This document shows, in pieces, positions 5,193-7,057 of a stretch of DNA of 7,057 bases; position 1 is the stretch's first letter, and each line of letters starts with the position of its first letter. The notes beneath the pieces were generated by a model. That model made no database searches, was not told where the DNA came from, and worked only from the letters and a program-made list of their open reading frames with translations. Source of the DNA: Desulfocapsaceae bacterium (GTDB lineage Bacteria > Desulfobacterota > Desulfobulbia > Desulfobulbales > Desulfocapsaceae). A program made the position numbers and the translations under genes. Location: assembly GCA_029934775.1 (NCBI GenBank), contig JAOZLO010000015.1:10358-17414 (forward strand), in the 5' to 3' direction.

Positions 5193-5210
5193 GTGTTACC
5201 CGGTTAGGAA

Positions 5211-5230
5211 AATTGCATACAATTGCATAC
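5211..5230 (+). repeat. Perfect 10-bp tandem repeat upstream of the ilvB-like gene
   Basis: AATTGCATAC occurs twice without a gap. One helical turn of spacing would put two identical sites on the same DNA face, as for a regulator, 44 bp before the next ATG. It could equally be a chance slippage duplication. I saw no further copy in the other spacers. Confidence 0.45.
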
Positions 5231-5260
5231 TAAGGGTTTGTTCAAAATTAAAAAATACTG

Positions 5261-5266
5261 AAGGAG
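5261..5266 (+). promoter_or_regulatory. Ribosome-binding site of the ilvB-like gene
   Basis: AAGGAG ends 7 nt before the ATG at 5274, a strong and well-spaced site that fixes the start. Confidence 0.75.
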
Positions 5267-5273
5267 AATAAAT

Positions 5274-6977
5274 ATGAATAATGCCCAGATTCTGGCAAAA
5301 AGTTTTGTTGACCTCGGCGTTAAACAGGTCTTCGGTTTTTCAGGCGCAACCATTCTGCCGGCATTTCACGCAATTGAAGAATATGGGATAGATATTATTG
5401 TCGGAGCAAATGAGCAATCATGTGCCTTTGCTGCCGGAGGATATTCGCGAGCGAGTAATGAAGTTGGTGTTGCAGTAGTTACTTCAGGTCCTGCTATTAC
5501 CAACACTCTGACGGCGGTTGCAGATGCTAATGCAGATTCGATTCCTTTGCTGGTTTTCGCTGGACAGGTTGCTCAGACAAAGATGGGCACAGATGAATTT
5601 CAAACGATCAATGTTGCAAGTATATTCGCTGATGCCGCTAAAAAGGTTATTCTTGTCACAGAATTACAGAACGTTGAAGAGGTCGTAAAGGATGCATATT
5701 TTCTTGCTAAATCCGGAAAGCCTGGCCCGGTAGTTATAGATTTCCCATATGATATTCAGATAGCCGAAGGAGAGTATCGAGCTATCAAATCAGAGAAATT
5801 TCAAAATAAATATGATGAAGAACGCCATCTTGGAGAAAATCAGTGTCGCCAGTTTTTTGAACTTCTTCAAAATGCCAGACGACCGCTTCTTTATATTGGC
5901 GGCGGGCTCAATTCCGAAGCAGGCAGTGAGCGGATCAGGGCCTTTAACAGACGGTATCAGGTTCCATCAATCTGGAGTTTGATGGGCAAGGGAATCCTGA
6001 ATGAAAGAGGAGACTGGGCGCTCGGTATGTTAGGTATGTTTGGCGTTCCTGCTGCCAATATGGCAATACAGGAAACTGATCTCTTCGTGGCTTTTGGTAT
6101 CCGGTGGGATGACCGGGTTTCTCAAAAGGTTGGTGAATCTGGACTGGATGCTGATATTGCCTACTTTGATATCAATCCTGCAAAAGTTCAGGAAGTACGT
6201 TTTGCCCGCAGCCCAAAGTTCTCTTTTATCGGAAAAGCGGAGACAGCTCTTGACGATTTACTCAAGTATGCCGAGGATCACGACATAGAGCTGGATATTG
6301 GTGAATGGCAGGAGCATACCCGGCAGTTGAAGCAAGATTATAAGTTGAACTTTAACAGGGAAGCAAAAAATATATTACAGTCGGAAGTTATGGAGTTACT
6401 GTCGGGTTATATCACCGATAAGTGCAAAATTACCACTGGAGTTGGCAATCATCAGATGTTTGCCGCTCAGTATTTGATCACCCCGTCGCCAAAATCATTT
6501 GTAACGTCAGGTGGCTATGGAACCATGGGTTTTTCTCTGCCGTCGGCAGTAGGTGCACAATACGCCAACCCTGACAGCACTGTGATTGCTATAGATGGTG
6601 ATGGTGGTCTACTCATGAACTTTGGTGAACTCTGTACCATTGGGAAATATCAACTGCCGGTAAAAGTGCTTCTGTTAAATAATCACGGTGACTGCATGGT
6701 GAGAAACATTCAGGATCTCATGTATGGTGGAAATTACGTGGGGACTAAAAAAAATACGTCGGCAAATTTTGCCAATGTAGCTGGAGAAATGGGGTTCAAG
6801 TTCCATCGGCGGGTTGAGGAACGAACTGATTTGAAAAAGGGGCTGGAGGAATTTATTAGCGCGGATGGACCTTCATTCCTTGAGGTTATGACCGATGTTG
6901 ATGAAATGCTCTATCCGAGGATTCCTGCTGGAAAGGGGTATAAAGATATGATTCTGGGCCCCTATATGGAGAAGTAA
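5274..6977 (+). CDS. ilvB: Acetolactate synthase large-subunit-like ThDP enzyme, divergent
   Basis: This 567-residue protein has the three-domain plan of acetohydroxyacid synthase: Pyr domain about 1-165 with catalytic E47 (NEQS), FAD/central domain about 190-335 with GMLGMFG (251-257) and GIRWDDR (275-281), and ThDP domain about 370-540 with SGGYGTMGFSLPSA (412-425), the metal motif GDGG (442-445) and NN (469-470). F109, Q110, K123, R277 and the tail YPRIPAGKG are kept. The standard reaction joins two pyruvates, or pyruvate and 2-oxobutyrate, into acetohydroxyacids for Val, Leu and Ile. Differences stand out: SGA (23-25) for the usual PGG, N46 for His before the catalytic Glu, F256 for His in GMLGMHG, Y159 for Lys in the PKDI motif, and I479 where the MVRQW tryptophan normally is. 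A changed acceptor substrate is possible; other carboligases of this family cannot be excluded. It lies 90 bp after the aminotransferase, probably in one transcript. Confidence 0.82.
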   Translation: MNNAQILAKSFVDLGVKQVFGFSGATILPAFHAIEEYGIDIIVGANEQSCAFAAGGYSRASNEVGVAVVTSGPAITNTLTAVADANADSIPLLVFAGQVAQTKMGTDEFQTINVASIFADAAKKVILVTELQNVEEVVKDAYFLAKSGKPGPVVIDFPYDIQIAEGEYRAIKSEKFQNKYDEERHLGENQCRQFFELLQNARRPLLYIGGGLNSEAGSERIRAFNRRYQVPSIWSLMGKGILNERGDWALGMLGMFGVPAANMAIQETDLFVAFGIRWDDRVSQKVGESGLDADIAYFDINPAKVQEVRFARSPKFSFIGKAETALDDLLKYAEDHDIELDIGEWQEHTRQLKQDYKLNFNREAKNILQSEVMELLSGYITDKCKITTGVGNHQMFAAQYLITPSPKSFVTSGGYGTMGFSLPSAVGAQYANPDSTVIAIDGDGGLLMNFGELCTIGKYQLPVKVLLLNNHGDCMVRNIQDLMYGGNYVGTKKNTSANFANVAGEMGFKFHRRVEERTDLKKGLEEFISADGPSFLEVMTDVDEMLYPRIPAGKGYKDMILGPYMEK

Positions 6978-6982
6978 CTAAA

Positions 6983-6997
6983 GCGGACTTTGTCCGC
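6983..6997. other. GC-rich hairpin after the ilvB-like gene
   Basis: GCGGAC and GTCCGC form a perfect 6-bp stem around TTT, six bases after the stop codon. AACCC follows rather than a T-run, so intrinsic termination is doubtful. Read on the minus strand it extends to GGTTGCGGA...GTCCGCTTTA, similar to the hairpin at 3122-3142, so it is likely a dispersed repeat module. Confidence 0.55.
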
Positions 6998-7020
6998 AAC
7001 CCAAATACCATAGTCCTCAC

Positions 7021-7038
7021 CACAGAGAGCACAGAGAA
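7021..7038. repeat. CACAGAGAG-type short tandem repeat, at window edge
   Basis: CACAGAGAG is followed at once by CACAGAGAA, preceded by CAC and followed by AACAGA. Runs of this ACCACAGAG/CACAGAG kind are, from general knowledge, scattered through intergenic DNA of many bacterial genomes, especially environmental anaerobes. The element probably continues past the window end, where ACCC-TAC-GGGT (7047-7057) may start another hairpin. Confidence 0.5.
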
Positions 7039-7057
7039 AACAGACTACCCTACGGGT

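Noticed and set aside
6040..6288. Plus-strand 82-codon frame inside the ilvB-like gene
   Set aside because: It is out of frame within a well-supported gene, with no ribosome-binding site or protein-like motifs.

Overview
This is a chromosomal stretch from an AT-leaning Gram-negative bacterium. The combination of a GTDC1-type tRNA-queuosine mannosyltransferase, an E. coli-class quinolinate synthase, an Fe-S/DUF3786 protein and acetolactate synthase-like genes, with roomy intergenic spaces full of small palindromic repeats, points to an anaerobic Desulfobacterota (deltaproteobacterial) genome. That placement is an inference from gene families, since no taxonomic marker such as rRNA is present. 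No tRNA, rRNA, CRISPR array, transposase or phage gene is visible.

Layout: (1) positions 1-686, plus strand, the 3' two-thirds of a tRNA-queuosine mannosyltransferase-like gene cut by the window edge. (2) 687-1745, minus strand, nadA, convergent with gene 1, the two stop codons touching. (3) 1746-2145, a 400-bp divergent spacer with a putative nadA promoter, a worn copy of a palindromic repeat and a small hairpin. (4) 2146-2946, plus strand, an N-terminal Fe-S cluster domain fused to DUF3786, function unknown. (5) 2947-3280, a repeat-rich spacer. (6) 3281-3787, acetolactate synthase regulatory subunit (ilvN/ilvH type). (7) 3788-4019, tandem palindromic repeats and a possible promoter. (8) 4020-5183, class I/II PLP aminotransferase. 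(9) 5274-6977, acetolactate synthase catalytic-subunit-like ThDP enzyme. (10) 6978-7057, a GC-rich hairpin and the start of a CACAGAGAG-type repeat.

Genes 6, 8 and 9 look like one metabolic group around 2-acetolactate and branched-chain amino acids: a regulatory subunit, a transaminase that could complete an amino acid, and a ThDP-dependent carboligase. The order is unusual. The small subunit comes first and is separated from the large subunit by the aminotransferase, and the large subunit lacks several residues that are nearly invariant in ordinary acetolactate synthases, so its substrate may differ.

The most distinctive non-coding signal is a roughly 42-bp palindromic element (5' GGAG, 8-bp outer stem, ACCC/GGGT inner stem). 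There are two full copies with a compensatory base-pair change, one shortened copy, one half-copy that provides the ribosome-binding site of the aminotransferase, and one probable relic upstream of nadA. No clear novel defence or mobile system is present. The repeat family and the divergent acetolactate synthase-like locus are the parts most worth pursuing.
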